Below are positions 54,752 through 63,819 of a DNA stretch of 64,000 nt, one piece after another. The notes under the pieces were generated by a model. It was not told the DNA's origin. It saw only the letters and a list, made by a program, of their open reading frames with translations, and made no database searches. The translations under genes were made by a program, and so were the position numbers. This DNA comes from Sphingobium sp. AP50 (GTDB lineage Bacteria; Pseudomonadota; Alphaproteobacteria; Sphingomonadales; Sphingomonadaceae): the NCBI RefSeq assembly GCF_900109095.1, contig NZ_FNYZ01000001.1, positions 744,001 through 808,000 of the forward strand, written 5' to 3'. Each line of letters begins with the position of its first letter. Within the stretch, counting starts at the first letter, position 1.

Positions 54752-55242
54752 CCGAGATCATCGCCCGTGATGATTTTGAGCGCGGCATCATCGAGAATGT
54801 GCGCGAACATGGCTGTCAGGTGAACATGGTGTTCGATCCGGACGGTGAACAGCCGAACTTCGCCTATTCGATCGGCTTTAAAGAGACGGTGGGTCAACCG
54901 GAGGTGATTACCTTTGGCTTATCCAACGAAGTGATGAAATTTATGATCAATCAGACGCTTCGCGAATGTAGGAAAGGTCTTGTTCTAACCGATGGCGCCG
55001 TCATCGAAGGCCTTCTTGAAGGCCACAAGTGCATCGCGCGGATCGTCCATCCCAGCCAGATTCTTGAAGAATATGTAAATTCTGCACTGTGGTACCACAA
55101 GGCGCGAACTGGCGAGCGGTTGACCGATCTTGTCCAGATCGTGTGGCCGGGGGCCGTGGATGGGCTGTTCCCTTGGGATGACGGCTGCGATGCCGGTGTA
55201 ATAGCTTTGCAGCCCGCACTATATGAAGAGAGGTTGAGTTAA
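54748..55242 (+). CDS. DUF4262 domain protein inside the dcw cluster
   Basis: A 164-residue soluble protein of the DUF4262 family (function unknown): NFAYSIGFKETVGQPEVITF and FPWDDGCDAG near the end are the family style. Its start overlaps murB (ATGA) and its stop overlaps ddl (TAATG), so it is translationally embedded. From about 54845 base and codon use is AT-richer than in its neighbours (TTA, GTA, CTA, AAA codons), suggesting recent transfer. DUF4262 is not a usual dcw member. Whether it matters for wall synthesis is unknown. Confidence 0.82.
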   Translation: MTEIIARDDFERGIIENVREHGCQVNMVFDPDGEQPNFAYSIGFKETVGQPEVITFGLSNEVMKFMINQTLRECRKGLVLTDGAVIEGLLEGHKCIARIVHPSQILEEYVNSALWYHKARTGERLTDLVQIVWPGAVDGLFPWDDGCDAGVIALQPALYEERLS

Positions 55243-56192
55243 TGACCCGTGGCCCCTGGCATGTCGCCGTCCTGATGGGTGGCTGGTCGGCGGAGCGGCC
55301 GGTGTCGCTGTCTTCGGGCGAGGGCGTGGCCAAGGCGCTGGAATCGCGCGGCCACACCGTCACGCGGATCGACATGGACCGCAATGTCGCGGCGCGCCTT
55401 GCCGAAACGAAGGCCGACGTGATCTTCAACGCGCTTCATGGCGTTCCCGGCGAAGATGGCACGGTGCAGGGCATGATGGACCTGATGGGCCTCACCTACA
55501 CCCATAGCGGCCTCGCCACATCGGTCATCGCGATCGACAAGCAACTGACCAAGCAGGCGCTGCTGCCCCACGGCATCCCCATGCCCGGCGGCCATATCGT
55601 GGAGAGCGAGAGCCTCTTCACCGCCGATCCGCTGCCGCGCCCCTATGTGCTGAAGCCCGTCAATGAAGGCAGCTCGGTCGGCGTCGCCATTGTCACGGCG
55701 GAGGGCAATTATGGCAATCCCATCGCCCGCGACAGCGTGGGCCCCTGGCAGGATTTCCCGCAACTTCTGGCCGAACCCTATATTCGCGGCCGCGAACTGA
55801 CGACTGCCGTGCTGGGCGACGAGGCTTTGCTCGTCACTGAATTGCGGCCCAAGAGCGGCTTCTATGATTTCGACGCCAAATATACCGATGGCATGACCGA
55901 ACATGTCTGCCCGGCGGAAATCCCCGCCGAGATCAGCGAAGCTTGCAAGGCGATCGCGCTGCGCGCCCACCAGTTGTTGGGCTGCAAGGGCGCGTCGCGC
56001 TCCGACTTCCGCTGGGATGATGAGCAGGGGATCGAGGGGCTTTACCTGCTGGAGGTCAACACCCAGCCAGGCATGACGCCGCTCAGCCTTGTCCCCGAAC
56101 AGGCGGCGAAGCTGGGCATTGACTATGCCACGCTGGTAGAGACTATTGTCGAGGAGGCGCTGAACCGCGCCGGGGGACAGAAGGATGGCTGA
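55242..56192 (+). CDS. ddl: D-alanine--D-alanine ligase
   Basis: ATP-grasp enzyme making the D-Ala-D-Ala dipeptide used by MurF; 316 residues. Seen are HVAVLMGGWSAERPVSLSSG, FNALHGVPGEDGTVQGMMD, VLKPVNEGSSVGVAIV and YLLEVNTQPGMTPLSLVP. The ATG overlaps the DUF4262 stop; the last codons overlap ftsQ by 8 bases. Confidence 0.96.
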   Translation: MTRGPWHVAVLMGGWSAERPVSLSSGEGVAKALESRGHTVTRIDMDRNVAARLAETKADVIFNALHGVPGEDGTVQGMMDLMGLTYTHSGLATSVIAIDKQLTKQALLPHGIPMPGGHIVESESLFTADPLPRPYVLKPVNEGSSVGVAIVTAEGNYGNPIARDSVGPWQDFPQLLAEPYIRGRELTTAVLGDEALLVTELRPKSGFYDFDAKYTDGMTEHVCPAEIPAEISEACKAIALRAHQLLGCKGASRSDFRWDDEQGIEGLYLLEVNTQPGMTPLSLVPEQAAKLGIDYATLVETIVEEALNRAGGQKDG

Positions 56193-57153
56193 AGCACGCA
56201 TCCGGCGCGGCGGCACCGCACGGCTGAGCAGCGCAAAGGGCAGGGCGACGAAAGGCGGTCGCGGCCGCGCGCTCAAGCGCCGCAGCTGGGTCGATCAGCT
56301 GTTCGAAATGCTGCCCGTCAGCGAAGCCACGCTGCAACGCATGGCCAGTTGGGCGATCGTCGCCATCTTCGGCGGTATCGCCATCGGCATCGCCATCTAT
56401 CTCGGCGTCCCCGACATGGCCCGCCAGCAGGCGGCCGAGCTTGCCGCCCGTGCAGGCTTCGAAGTCGAGAAGGTCGAAGTGCGCGGTGTCGAGCGGATGG
56501 ACGAACTGTCCGTCTATAATATCGCGCTGGGGCAGGTGGATCGCTCCATGCTCGCGCTCGACCTGCCGAAGGTGCGGGGCGAAATGCTGAAACTCGGCTG
56601 GGTCAAGGATGCGCGCATCTCCCGCCGCCTGCCCGACACGCTGGTCGTGGACATTGTCGAGCGCGATCCGGTCGCCGTGTGGCAGCATGGAGGCCAGTTG
56701 CACCTGATCGACGTGCAGGGCGTGGTGCTCCAGTCGGTATCCGCCAGCGCCATGCCGGACCTGCCTCTGGTGGTCGGCCCCAATGCCAATCTCCAGACGG
56801 CGGGCCTCAACAAGCTGATGGAAAACGCCCCGGCCCTGAAGCCGATGCTGGCCGGCGCGACCTGGGTCGGGAACCGTCGCTGGGACTTGCGCTTTCAGTC
56901 GGGAGAAACGCTCTCTTTGCCGGAGGGTGACAAGGATTCAGCCTCTGCGCTGGTGAATTTCGCGCGCATGGATGGCGTCAACCGGCTGCTGGGCCGGGGG
57001 ATCGTCAAGTTCGACATGCGCGATCCTGATCGTTTCGTCCTGCGCCTGCCACAGGGGCAGGTGGAAGAAAAGCCGACCGATGCGGCGGCAAGCGGAACGG
57101 CGGGCGGCGCGACGGACAGCGCCAAGGCACCGGCTCAGGGCGAGGAAGGCTAA
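56185..57153 (+). CDS. ftsQ: Cell division protein FtsQ
   Basis: Bitopic divisome scaffold; 322 residues. A basic N terminus, membrane helix (WAIVAIFGGIAIGIAIYLG), POTRA domain starting FEVEKVEVRGVERMDELSV, then a beta domain with SRRLPDTLVVDIVERDPVA, and a Pro/Ala-rich tail. Overlaps ddl by 8 bases; ftsA follows after 6 bases. Confidence 0.94.
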   Translation: MAEARIRRGGTARLSSAKGRATKGGRGRALKRRSWVDQLFEMLPVSEATLQRMASWAIVAIFGGIAIGIAIYLGVPDMARQQAAELAARAGFEVEKVEVRGVERMDELSVYNIALGQVDRSMLALDLPKVRGEMLKLGWVKDARISRRLPDTLVVDIVERDPVAVWQHGGQLHLIDVQGVVLQSVSASAMPDLPLVVGPNANLQTAGLNKLMENAPALKPMLAGATWVGNRRWDLRFQSGETLSLPEGDKDSASALVNFARMDGVNRLLGRGIVKFDMRDPDRFVLRLPQGQVEEKPTDAAASGTAGGATDSAKAPAQGEEG

Positions 57154-57159
57154 GACAGC

Positions 57160-58443
57160 ATGGCGCAGCCCAAGGTCGAAAAGCTCATTACCGCGATCGA
57201 CATTGGCTCCTGGAAAGTGTCGGCGCTGATCGCAGGTCGCACCGACACCGGCGAACTCGCGATCCTGGGCACGGGTCAGCGGGAAAGCCGGGGCGTGCGC
57301 CGCGGCTTCATTGCCGACATGGAGCGGACCGAACTCGCCGTGCGCGAAACGGTGGAACAGGCTGAACGGGTTGCGGGCACCAATATCGAGGATGTCTGGG
57401 TCAGCTTCTCGGGCGGATCGCTGGTCAGCGATGTCGTCACGGTCGAACGCGACATGGGCGGCTATCGCGTGGAACAGGCGGATATCGACGATCTGCTGAC
57501 CACCGGCCAGCAGGGCATCGACCCGGATGGCCGCATCGTCCTGCATGCGCAGCCCACCTGCTTCACCATCAATGGCAAGGTGCCGGTCAAGAAGCCGATC
57601 GGCATGCATGCCGACCTGCTGGGCGTCGACATTCATGTCGTGCTGGCGGATGGCGCGCCGCTCGCCAATCTCGACCTGTGCGTGCGTGGCGCCTATCTGA
57701 ACGTCAATTCGATCGTCGCCGCGCCGATCGCGACCGGCCTTGCCTGCCTGTCGGAGGAGGAGCGCGATCTGGGCGTGGCACTGGTGGAAATCGGCGCGGG
57801 CGTCACCAATGTCTCGCTCTATGCCGGCGGCATGCTGGTCGGCCTGCACTCCATCCCGTTCGGCGCGTCGGACATAACCGACGATATCGCCTCGGCCTTC
57901 GGCATCCGCCGCAGCCAGGCGGAGCGGATCAAATGCTTCTATGGCTCGGCGATGCAGAATCCTCGCGATTTTCGCGAGATGATCGAGATTGCGCCGCCCC
58001 ATGGCGAAGTGGCGGTGCCGGGGCAGGCCGCCGGACCGAACGCCGAAGGGGGCAAGATCACTCGCGCCGCGCTCGTCGGCGTCATCTGCGAACGGCTCAA
58101 TCAGATCATGAGCGAAGTGAATGCGGCGCTCGCCGGCATGGGCTTCAACTCCACCGGGCGTCAGGTCGTGCTGACCGGCGGCGGCGCGGAAATGAAGGGC
58201 ATTGCCGATTATGCACAGGGCGCGCTGGGCCGCGCCGTGCGGATCGGACGGCCAAGGGGCTTGTCCGCCATGCCCGAAGCGCATAGTGGGCCAGCCTTCG
58301 CGACATTGGCGGGATTGGCGCTTTATGGCGCTTCTAACCCGGTTGATCTCCGCACGATGGCGCCCGCGCCGCAGACGGTGCACCGTATCGGTGCGCCCAT
58401 GTGGTGGCAGCGAATGATGCGCGCGATGAAGACCAACTATTGA
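57160..58443 (+). CDS. ftsA: Cell division protein FtsA
   Basis: Actin-like ATPase that tethers FtsZ to the membrane; 427 residues. The phosphate-binding loop region ITAIDIGSWKVSALIAGR, the 1C-domain portion with VWVSFSGGSLVSDVVTVER, VEIGAGVTNVSLYAGGMLV and VVLTGGGAEMKGIADYAQG are typical. The C-terminal amphipathic helix carries WWQRMMRAMKTNY, the membrane-targeting sequence. Confidence 0.95.
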   Translation: MAQPKVEKLITAIDIGSWKVSALIAGRTDTGELAILGTGQRESRGVRRGFIADMERTELAVRETVEQAERVAGTNIEDVWVSFSGGSLVSDVVTVERDMGGYRVEQADIDDLLTTGQQGIDPDGRIVLHAQPTCFTINGKVPVKKPIGMHADLLGVDIHVVLADGAPLANLDLCVRGAYLNVNSIVAAPIATGLACLSEEERDLGVALVEIGAGVTNVSLYAGGMLVGLHSIPFGASDITDDIASAFGIRRSQAERIKCFYGSAMQNPRDFREMIEIAPPHGEVAVPGQAAGPNAEGGKITRAALVGVICERLNQIMSEVNAALAGMGFNSTGRQVVLTGGGAEMKGIADYAQGALGRAVRIGRPRGLSAMPEAHSGPAFATLAGLALYGASNPVDLRTMAPAPQTVHRIGAPMWWQRMMRAMKTNY

Positions 58444-58474
58444 ATGAATTTGTACGAAGACGAAATTAGGTGGT

Positions 58475-58502
58475 GAATCCCCTATTTTCTGGTGTTAACG
58501 AT
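58475..58502. promoter_or_regulatory. Possible cell-cycle control sites before ftsZ
   Basis: A GANTC site (GAATC, 58475-58479) and a TTAACGAT stretch (58495-58502) lie in the short gap before ftsZ. In Caulobacter the ftsZ promoter is controlled by CcrM methylation at GANTC and by CtrA (TTAA half-sites). Only a half-site is present, so this is a suggestion. Confidence 0.3.
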
Positions 58503-58549
58503 TGATGACGGTGTCGCTTCCTGACGAGGAAGCTGAGGGAGCAGAATAT

Positions 58550-59995
58550 ATGAGCATTGAAATCAGCCCGCCCCATGTGGACGAACTGAAGCCGCGTATC
58601 GCGGTCATCGGTGTCGGTGGCGCAGGCGGCAATGCCATCGCGAACATGATCGCCGCCTCGGTAGAGGGCGTGGATTTCATCGTGGCGAACACGGACGCGC
58701 AGGCGCTCAACAGCTCGCCGGCCGAACGCCGCATCCAGCTTGGCCCGCAAATCACCGAAGGTCTGGGCGCGGGTTCGCGCCCCGAAATCGGCAAGGCGGC
58801 AGCGGAAGAAACCATCGCCTCGGTCGAGGAGGCGCTGAACGGCGCGCATATGTGCTTCATCACCGCCGGCATGGGCGGCGGCACCGGCACCGGCGCTGCC
58901 CCCGTCATTGCCAAGGCTGCGCGTGATCGCGGCATCCTGACCGTCGGCGTCGTGACCAAGCCTTTCACCTTCGAAGGCAATCGCCGCATGAAGTCGGCCG
59001 AAACGGGCATCGAAGAGCTGCAGAAGCATGTCGACACCCTGATCGTCATCCCGAACCAGAATCTGTTCCTGATCGCCAATCCGAACACGACCTTCAAGGA
59101 AGCGTTCCAGATGGCGGACGAGGTTCTGCAACAGGGCGTGCGGTCGATCACCGACCTCATGATCATGCCCGGCCTCATCAACCTCGACTTTGCCGACGTC
59201 CGTTCGGTGATGGGCGAAATGGGCAAGGCGATGATGGGCACCGGCGAAGCGGAGGGCGACGGCCGCGCGCTTCAGGCCGCTGAAAAGGCGATCGCCAACC
59301 CGCTGCTCGACGGTGTGTCGATGCGCGGCGCAAAGGGCGTGATCGTCTCGATCGTCGGTGGCGACGATATGCGCCTGATGGAAGTGGACGAAGCCGCCAA
59401 CCATATCCGCGAACTGGTCGATCCGGACGCGAACATCATCTGGGGTTCGGCCTTCAACGATGGTCTCAATGGCAAGATCCGTGTGTCGGTGGTCGCTACC
59501 GGCATCGAGGCCGAAGCCGGTGGCAACGCCGCGCCGCTGACCCAGCCGTTCAGCTTCGCCAGCCGCCCGGCGGTCGCCGTGCCGCAGACGCCCGCCAGAC
59601 CCGCCGTCGCCGTAACGCCGCAGCCCGCGCCGGTCGCGGCACCGGCTCCCGCGCCCAAGCCCGCCCCGGCCCCTCAGCCCGAAGCGCTGGAACTCAACGT
59701 GCCCGAAGCGCCCGCCCCGGTGCAGCCGACCGCCGCGCCTGCGCCGTCCCGTCCTGCCGCCGTCTTCTCGGACGAAGGGCCGGATCAGGACGAACTGGTT
59801 CTGGGTGCGGACAGTGCCGAACCGACCGCGCCTGCCCCAGCGCCTGCTGCGCCTGCACCGCGCGTCGCCACCGGCGGCACGCTGTTCGAACGCATGGCTG
59901 GCCTGACCCGTGGCAGCGAAAAGGCGCCGGGCGCCGACGATGCGGCACCGGGCGTGGACATCCCCCGCTTCCTCAACCGCCAGAACAACCAGTGA
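58550..59995 (+). CDS. ftsZ: Cell division protein FtsZ
   Basis: Tubulin-like GTPase forming the Z ring; 481 residues. GTP-binding segments are [15 protein letters not shown] and [21 protein letters not shown] long Pro/Ala linker of about 150 residues leads to the C-terminal peptide [12 protein letters not shown] that binds FtsA and other partners, as in alphaproteobacteria. The ATG at 58550 ([13 protein letters not shown]) has GAGGGAG just upstream; the longer frame from a TTG at 58502 is not supported. A terminator follows. Confidence 0.97.
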   Translation: MSIEISPPHVDELKPRIAVIGVGGAGGNAIANMIAASVEGVDFIVANTDAQALNSSPAERRIQLGPQITEGLGAGSRPEIGKAAAEETIASVEEALNGAHMCFITAGMGGGTGTGAAPVIAKAARDRGILTVGVVTKPFTFEGNRRMKSAETGIEELQKHVDTLIVIPNQNLFLIANPNTTFKEAFQMADEVLQQGVRSITDLMIMPGLINLDFADVRSVMGEMGKAMMGTGEAEGDGRALQAAEKAIANPLLDGVSMRGAKGVIVSIVGGDDMRLMEVDEAANHIRELVDPDANIIWGSAFNDGLNGKIRVSVVATGIEAEAGGNAAPLTQPFSFASRPAVAVPQTPARPAVAVTPQPAPVAAPAPAPKPAPAPQPEALELNVPEAPAPVQPTAAPAPSRPAAVFSDEGPDQDELVLGADSAEPTAPAPAPAAPAPRVATGGTLFERMAGLTRGSEKAPGADDAAPGVDIPRFLNRQNNQ

Positions 59996-60031
59996 TCGTC
60001 CGGCGCGTCATCGCGCCGTGACCTTTGCGAA

Positions 60032-60073
60032 AGCGCGCCGTCCGTCCTCTGGGGCGATCCGGCGCGCTTTTTT
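60032..60073 (+). terminator. Rho-independent terminator after ftsZ
   Basis: 9-bp stem pairing AGCGCGCCG with CGGCGCGCT, about 19-base loop, followed by six T residues. It ends the dcw cluster transcript. Confidence 0.9.
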
Positions 60074-60119
60074 GTTGCGCTAATTTCCCATTCACCCTGT
60101 CATCGGCTAAGGCCCCGAC

Positions 60120-62027
60120 GTGAAAAACGCTTCCTCCTGGTTCATCGGCGGCCTGCTTCTGGCGGGAACCGCATCGGCACCTAACGCTCTTGCCCAGTCC
60201 GATCAGGCGGCGCTGGTCCGCCCGCCAGATGCCGCTGACCTCAACGCCCATCTGGCCCGGCTGGCGTCCAACCCGCGCGATGTCGACGCGCTGATCGGGG
60301 CAGGGGAGGCCGCGCTGGCGCTGGACGATGCACGCGCTGCCGCCGGCTTCTTCGCCCGCGCTGATGCGATCGCCAGCGGCAATGGCCGGATCAAGGCGGG
60401 TCTGGCCCGCGTCATGCTCAAGACCCAGAACCCGACCGAGGCGGTGCGCCTGTTCGATCAGGCCGGGCGGCTGGGCTATCCCGACACGACCATCCTGTCC
60501 GACCGGGGCTTGGCGAAGGATATGACCGGCGATCAGGCAGGGGCGCAGCGCGACTATTATGCCGCGCTCCAGCGCACGCCCAATGATGAGGAACTGGTCC
60601 GCCGCTATGCCGCCTCGCTCGGCATTTCGGGTCAGGTCGAGGCGGCGGAAAAGATATTGGACCCGCTGCTCTACAAAAGCGACCGGGCCGCCTGGCGCTA
60701 TCGCGCTTTCATCTTGGCGATGAACAACCGGCAGGCGGACGCGAAGAAGGTCGCCGATCAGACCATGCCGGCGCAACTGGCCACGGCCATCATCCCCTAT
60801 ATGCAGAAAATGCCCTACCTCACCGCCGCGCAGAAAGCCGCAGCGGTGCATTTCGGCCATTTTCCGCAGCAGACCGGCACGACCATCGCCACCATCATCC
60901 CGACGCCCCCGGCGCCGGGCGTGACGATCACCAAGGCACCGGTGGCGGTCGCGGCCGTAACGCCGACGCCCAAGCCGAAGCCCGTCAGTCGCGCCGAACA
61001 GCGCCGCCAGCAGCGCGAGGCCGCCCGTCTCGCCCGTGCCGAAGCCGCGCGCGCACGCACCGCCGCCCGCCAGCCAACCGCTGTGGCGTCGCAAACGGCA
61101 ACCGTGCCGCAACCGCAGGCCGCGCAGCCGACCCAGCCGCAACCCGTTCCCCCTGCGCCGACCCAACTCGCGCAGGTCCAATCGTTGCCGCCCGAACCCA
61201 GGCCGCAATCGCCGCAGGTCCAGCCGCTGCCGTCCACCTCTTCGTCGGCCTCCTCCAGCCAGACGCCGCCCGTCCGTCAGGCGACCGCGCCATCCTCTGG
61301 CAGCGTGCAGGGGCCACCTTCGCCCGGCTTCGACTCGATCGATCGTCCCGCCCAGCCAACGCCACCGGCGACTTCGACCGGCACGCAGCTGAACGCGATC
61401 ACGCTGGCCCAGGCCTCGACCCCGTCGACCCAGCCCGCGCCATCGACGGCCTCCGAACCGGCGCCCCCGCCGCCGCCCGCACCCGCGACGACGCCCCAGC
61501 CCGATCCGGAGGCGACCCGCACGCTGGCGCAGATCATCCACGCCATCGACGTGCCCGATACGGAGCGTCAGGCGAGCGTGGCCGCCGTCGATCTGGACGA
61601 GGTCGCCGCGATTCAGGCGCAGCGCCGCCTCGAACGGCAACAGAGCGCCCGCGCCGCCGCCGACAAGGCGAAGAAGGACGCTGCCGCCAAGGCCAAGGCA
61701 GAGGCTGACGCCAAGGCAAAGGCCGAGGCAGAAGAAAAGAAGCGCCTTGCCGCCAACCCATCGCGCAACTGGCTTCAGGTCGGCGTCGGCCAGAGCAAGT
61801 CCGCGCTGGGCTTCACCATGAAGGGCCTGCGCAAGAAATACACGATCCTGTCGCGTCAGGACGGCTGGAGCGCCAGCTGGGGCCGCACCAACCGCCTGCT
61901 CGTCGGCCCCTTCGCCAGCTTCACCCGCGCCAAGGAACTGGAAACCAACCTGAAGAAGGAAGGCGCCGACGTCTTCGCCTGGAAGAGCGACGCCGGCGAA
62001 GTCGTGGAGCAACTGGCCGGGCAGTGA
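60120..62027 (+). CDS. Exported TPR and SPOR domain protein
   Basis: A 635-residue periplasmic protein. GTG start at 60120, signal peptide (FIGGLLLAGTASAPNALAQ), then TPR-like helices (DALIGAGEAALALDDARAA, DRGLAKDMTGDQAGAQRDYY) to about residue 230, a long Pro/Gln/Ala-rich disordered stretch, a Lys/Ala-rich helix (AAKAKAEADAKAKAEAEEKK), and a C-terminal SPOR domain beginning NWLQVGVGQSKSALGFTM. The SPOR domain predicts septal localisation; its place right after ftsZ fits a division role. Specific homologues were not identified. Confidence 0.85.
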   Translation: MKNASSWFIGGLLLAGTASAPNALAQSDQAALVRPPDAADLNAHLARLASNPRDVDALIGAGEAALALDDARAAAGFFARADAIASGNGRIKAGLARVMLKTQNPTEAVRLFDQAGRLGYPDTTILSDRGLAKDMTGDQAGAQRDYYAALQRTPNDEELVRRYAASLGISGQVEAAEKILDPLLYKSDRAAWRYRAFILAMNNRQADAKKVADQTMPAQLATAIIPYMQKMPYLTAAQKAAAVHFGHFPQQTGTTIATIIPTPPAPGVTITKAPVAVAAVTPTPKPKPVSRAEQRRQQREAARLARAEAARARTAARQPTAVASQTATVPQPQAAQPTQPQPVPPAPTQLAQVQSLPPEPRPQSPQVQPLPSTSSSASSSQTPPVRQATAPSSGSVQGPPSPGFDSIDRPAQPTPPATSTGTQLNAITLAQASTPSTQPAPSTASEPAPPPPPAPATTPQPDPEATRTLAQIIHAIDVPDTERQASVAAVDLDEVAAIQAQRRLERQQSARAAADKAKKDAAAKAKAEADAKAKAEAEEKKRLAANPSRNWLQVGVGQSKSALGFTMKGLRKKYTILSRQDGWSASWGRTNRLLVGPFASFTRAKELETNLKKEGADVFAWKSDAGEVVEQLAGQ

Positions 62028-62039
62028 TGCAGCGCTGTG

Positions 62040-62163
62040 CCCCCTCCCGCAGGCGGGAGGGGGTTAGGGGGTGGGCTTACGCGACCTCGCAAATGCCCAC
62101 CCCGCTGCGACTAAATTCGCTACGCTCATTAAGTCTCGCTACCCCTCCCGCCGGCGGGAGGGG
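62040..62163. repeat. Multi-hairpin palindromic element, family D relative
   Basis: Two perfect GC hairpins, at 62040-62063 (CCCTCCCGC with GCGGGAGGG) and 62142-62163 (CCCCTCCCGCC with GGCGGGAGGGG), flank an inner pairing of GGGGTGGGC (62068-62076) with GCCCACCCC (62095-62103). The architecture resembles the murE-murF element with the order of stems changed. Fills the gap between convergent genes. Confidence 0.75.
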
Positions 62164-62191
62164 AGTATTTGAATTCGACAAATGCCGCCCT

Positions 62192-62371
62192 TCAAGACTT
62201 TCTTGCGGCTTCCTGAATGCTGATTTCCAAGGGGGCTGTACTATCGACAAACAGCCGTGCGCCGTCCTCGAATTCTATAAGGATTTCCTTTTCGCGGAAC
62301 CGGGCAATCCGCTTAACTGCCTTGCCCAGCAACATATTTGTTGCCCGTTCGCTTTCTTCGTCCAATGTCAT
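62192..62371 (-). CDS. Small protein, unknown function
   Basis: Not recognised. 59 residues from the ATG at 62371 (MTLDEESERATNMLLGKAVK), or 71 from an ATG at 62407; neither has a strong ribosome-binding site. The sequence is mixed charged with REKEILIEFEDGARLFVD, compact and plausible as a folded small protein, and its base composition is slightly AT-richer than average. It converges with the SPOR gene and is divergent from dgt. Confidence 0.55.
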   Translation of the reverse strand: MTLDEESERATNMLLGKAVKRIARFREKEILIEFEDGARLFVDSTAPLEISIQEAARKS

Positions 62372-62509
62372 GAAGCTTATGTCGCATGAGGATGATGGGG
62401 TTGCCATTGTAATCTGCCGGGAAGCCGCCGCCCGCATCTCCACCCAAATAATGCAATCGCGCCGCACGGGCCGTTCAAACGCACGCGAATATGCTCTAGG
62501 AGCCGTCGC

Positions 62510-63670
62510 ATGACGACGCTCGCTTCCTATGCCTGCCATCCTTCCGCCAGCCGTGGCCGCCTCCATGCCGAGGCGGGGGGCGAGATGCGCGGGCCGCGCG
62601 ATGTGTTCCAGCGCGACCGGGATCGCATCATCCACTCGATCGCCTTCCGTCGCCTGCGCCACAAGACGCAGGTTTTCGTCTCGCCCGACGGCGATCATTT
62701 CCGCGTCCGCCTGACCCACAGTCTGGAGGTCGCGCAGATCGGCCGCACCACCGCGCGCACGCTGGGCCTCAACGAAGACCTGACCGAAGCGCTCTGTCTT
62801 GCGCACGATATCGGCCATCCGCCCTTCGGCCATGCGGGGGAGGATGCGCTGGAAAGCGCGCTGGAGGCGCATGGCGGCTTCGATCATAACGCCCATACGC
62901 TGCGCACGCTGATGTTGCTGGAAAGTCCCTATCCGCGGTTCCGGGGCCTCAACCTCAGCTGGGAAATGCTGGAGGGGCTGGCCAAGCATAATGGCCCGAT
63001 CGACCATCCCGGCTGGGCGATGCGCGAACTGGACGCGCTGTTCCCGCTGGACCTGACCAGCCATGCCTCGCTGGAGGCGCAACTGGCCGCGATTTCCGAC
63101 GATATCGCCTATGACAATCACGATATTGACGATGGCCTGCGTGCGGGTCTGCTGACGCTCGACCAGTTGCTGGAGGTGCCGCTGGTGCGCACCTGCTGGG
63201 ACCGGGTGCGCGCCCGCTATCCCGATGTGCCGCAGGATCGGCTGCTGCGCGAACTGGTGCGCGAACAGATTGGCGTCATGGCCAATGACCTGATCGAGGC
63301 GACAAGCCGCAATATCGCGGAATCGCGCGTCGAAACGGTGGACGATGTCCGCGCGCTCGGCCGCACCCTCGTCGCTTTCTCGCCCGAACTGGAACAGCAG
63401 GAGCGCGACCTCAAGCGCTTCATGTATGCGACCCTCTATCATCATCCCGAACAGCTTGCGGCGGCCGACCGGGCGCGCATCATCGTCACCGATCTGTTCC
63501 GCGCCTATCAGGCCGACCCGCATCTGATGCCGCCCGAATGGCGCGACGATTGCGCGCTGGAAGAACCGACCCGCAGCCGCCACATCGCCGACTTCATCGC
63601 TGGCATGACGGACCGCTATGCCGAAAAGCGCCATGCGGAAATTTGCGGGCTTGTGGCGCTGAACCCCTAA
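62510..63670 (+). CDS. dgt: dGTP triphosphohydrolase-like HD protein
   Basis: Metal-dependent HD-domain enzyme hydrolysing dNTPs, controlling nucleotide pools; 386 residues. The HD signature is seen in [19 protein letters not shown], with the first His of the site in [15 protein letters not shown] and the last aspartate region in [17 protein letters not shown]. This is the deoxyguanosinetriphosphate triphosphohydrolase-like branch, shorter than E. coli Dgt, often with broader substrates. Start ATG 62510. Confidence 0.92.
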   Translation: MTTLASYACHPSASRGRLHAEAGGEMRGPRDVFQRDRDRIIHSIAFRRLRHKTQVFVSPDGDHFRVRLTHSLEVAQIGRTTARTLGLNEDLTEALCLAHDIGHPPFGHAGEDALESALEAHGGFDHNAHTLRTLMLLESPYPRFRGLNLSWEMLEGLAKHNGPIDHPGWAMRELDALFPLDLTSHASLEAQLAAISDDIAYDNHDIDDGLRAGLLTLDQLLEVPLVRTCWDRVRARYPDVPQDRLLRELVREQIGVMANDLIEATSRNIAESRVETVDDVRALGRTLVAFSPELEQQERDLKRFMYATLYHHPEQLAAADRARIIVTDLFRAYQADPHLMPPEWRDDCALEEPTRSRHIADFIAGMTDRYAEKRHAEICGLVALNP

Positions 63671-63677
63671 ATTACTC

Positions 63678-63747
63678 CGTCATTGCGAGCGAAGCGAAGC
63701 AATCCAAGTAGCGCGACATGGATTGCTTCGCTGCGCTCGCAATGACG
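63678..63747. repeat. Palindromic repeat, family A (70 bp, one mismatch)
   Basis: Arms of 28 bases that differ from the 25236 and 39029 copies only in the third block (GAGCGAAGCG against CGCTGCGCTC), with a 14-base loop. Lies just after dgt. Confidence 0.88.
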
Positions 63748-63819
63748 GAGCAGCACCAGAAACGATCCGTTCCCACCCCGCTTCTTGTCGCGCCTCGCGC
63801 GCCGCGATAGCCATTTCCT

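Noticed and set aside
58502-58549. Earlier ftsZ start (TTG at 58502)
   Set aside because: Poor start codon, no ribosome-binding site; the ATG at 58550 has a good one and matches the usual FtsZ N terminus.
59973-62012. 679-residue Gly/Arg-rich open frame on the minus strand
   Set aside because: Antisense to the TPR-SPOR gene; Gly/Arg richness mirrors the Pro/Ala stretch of the real gene.
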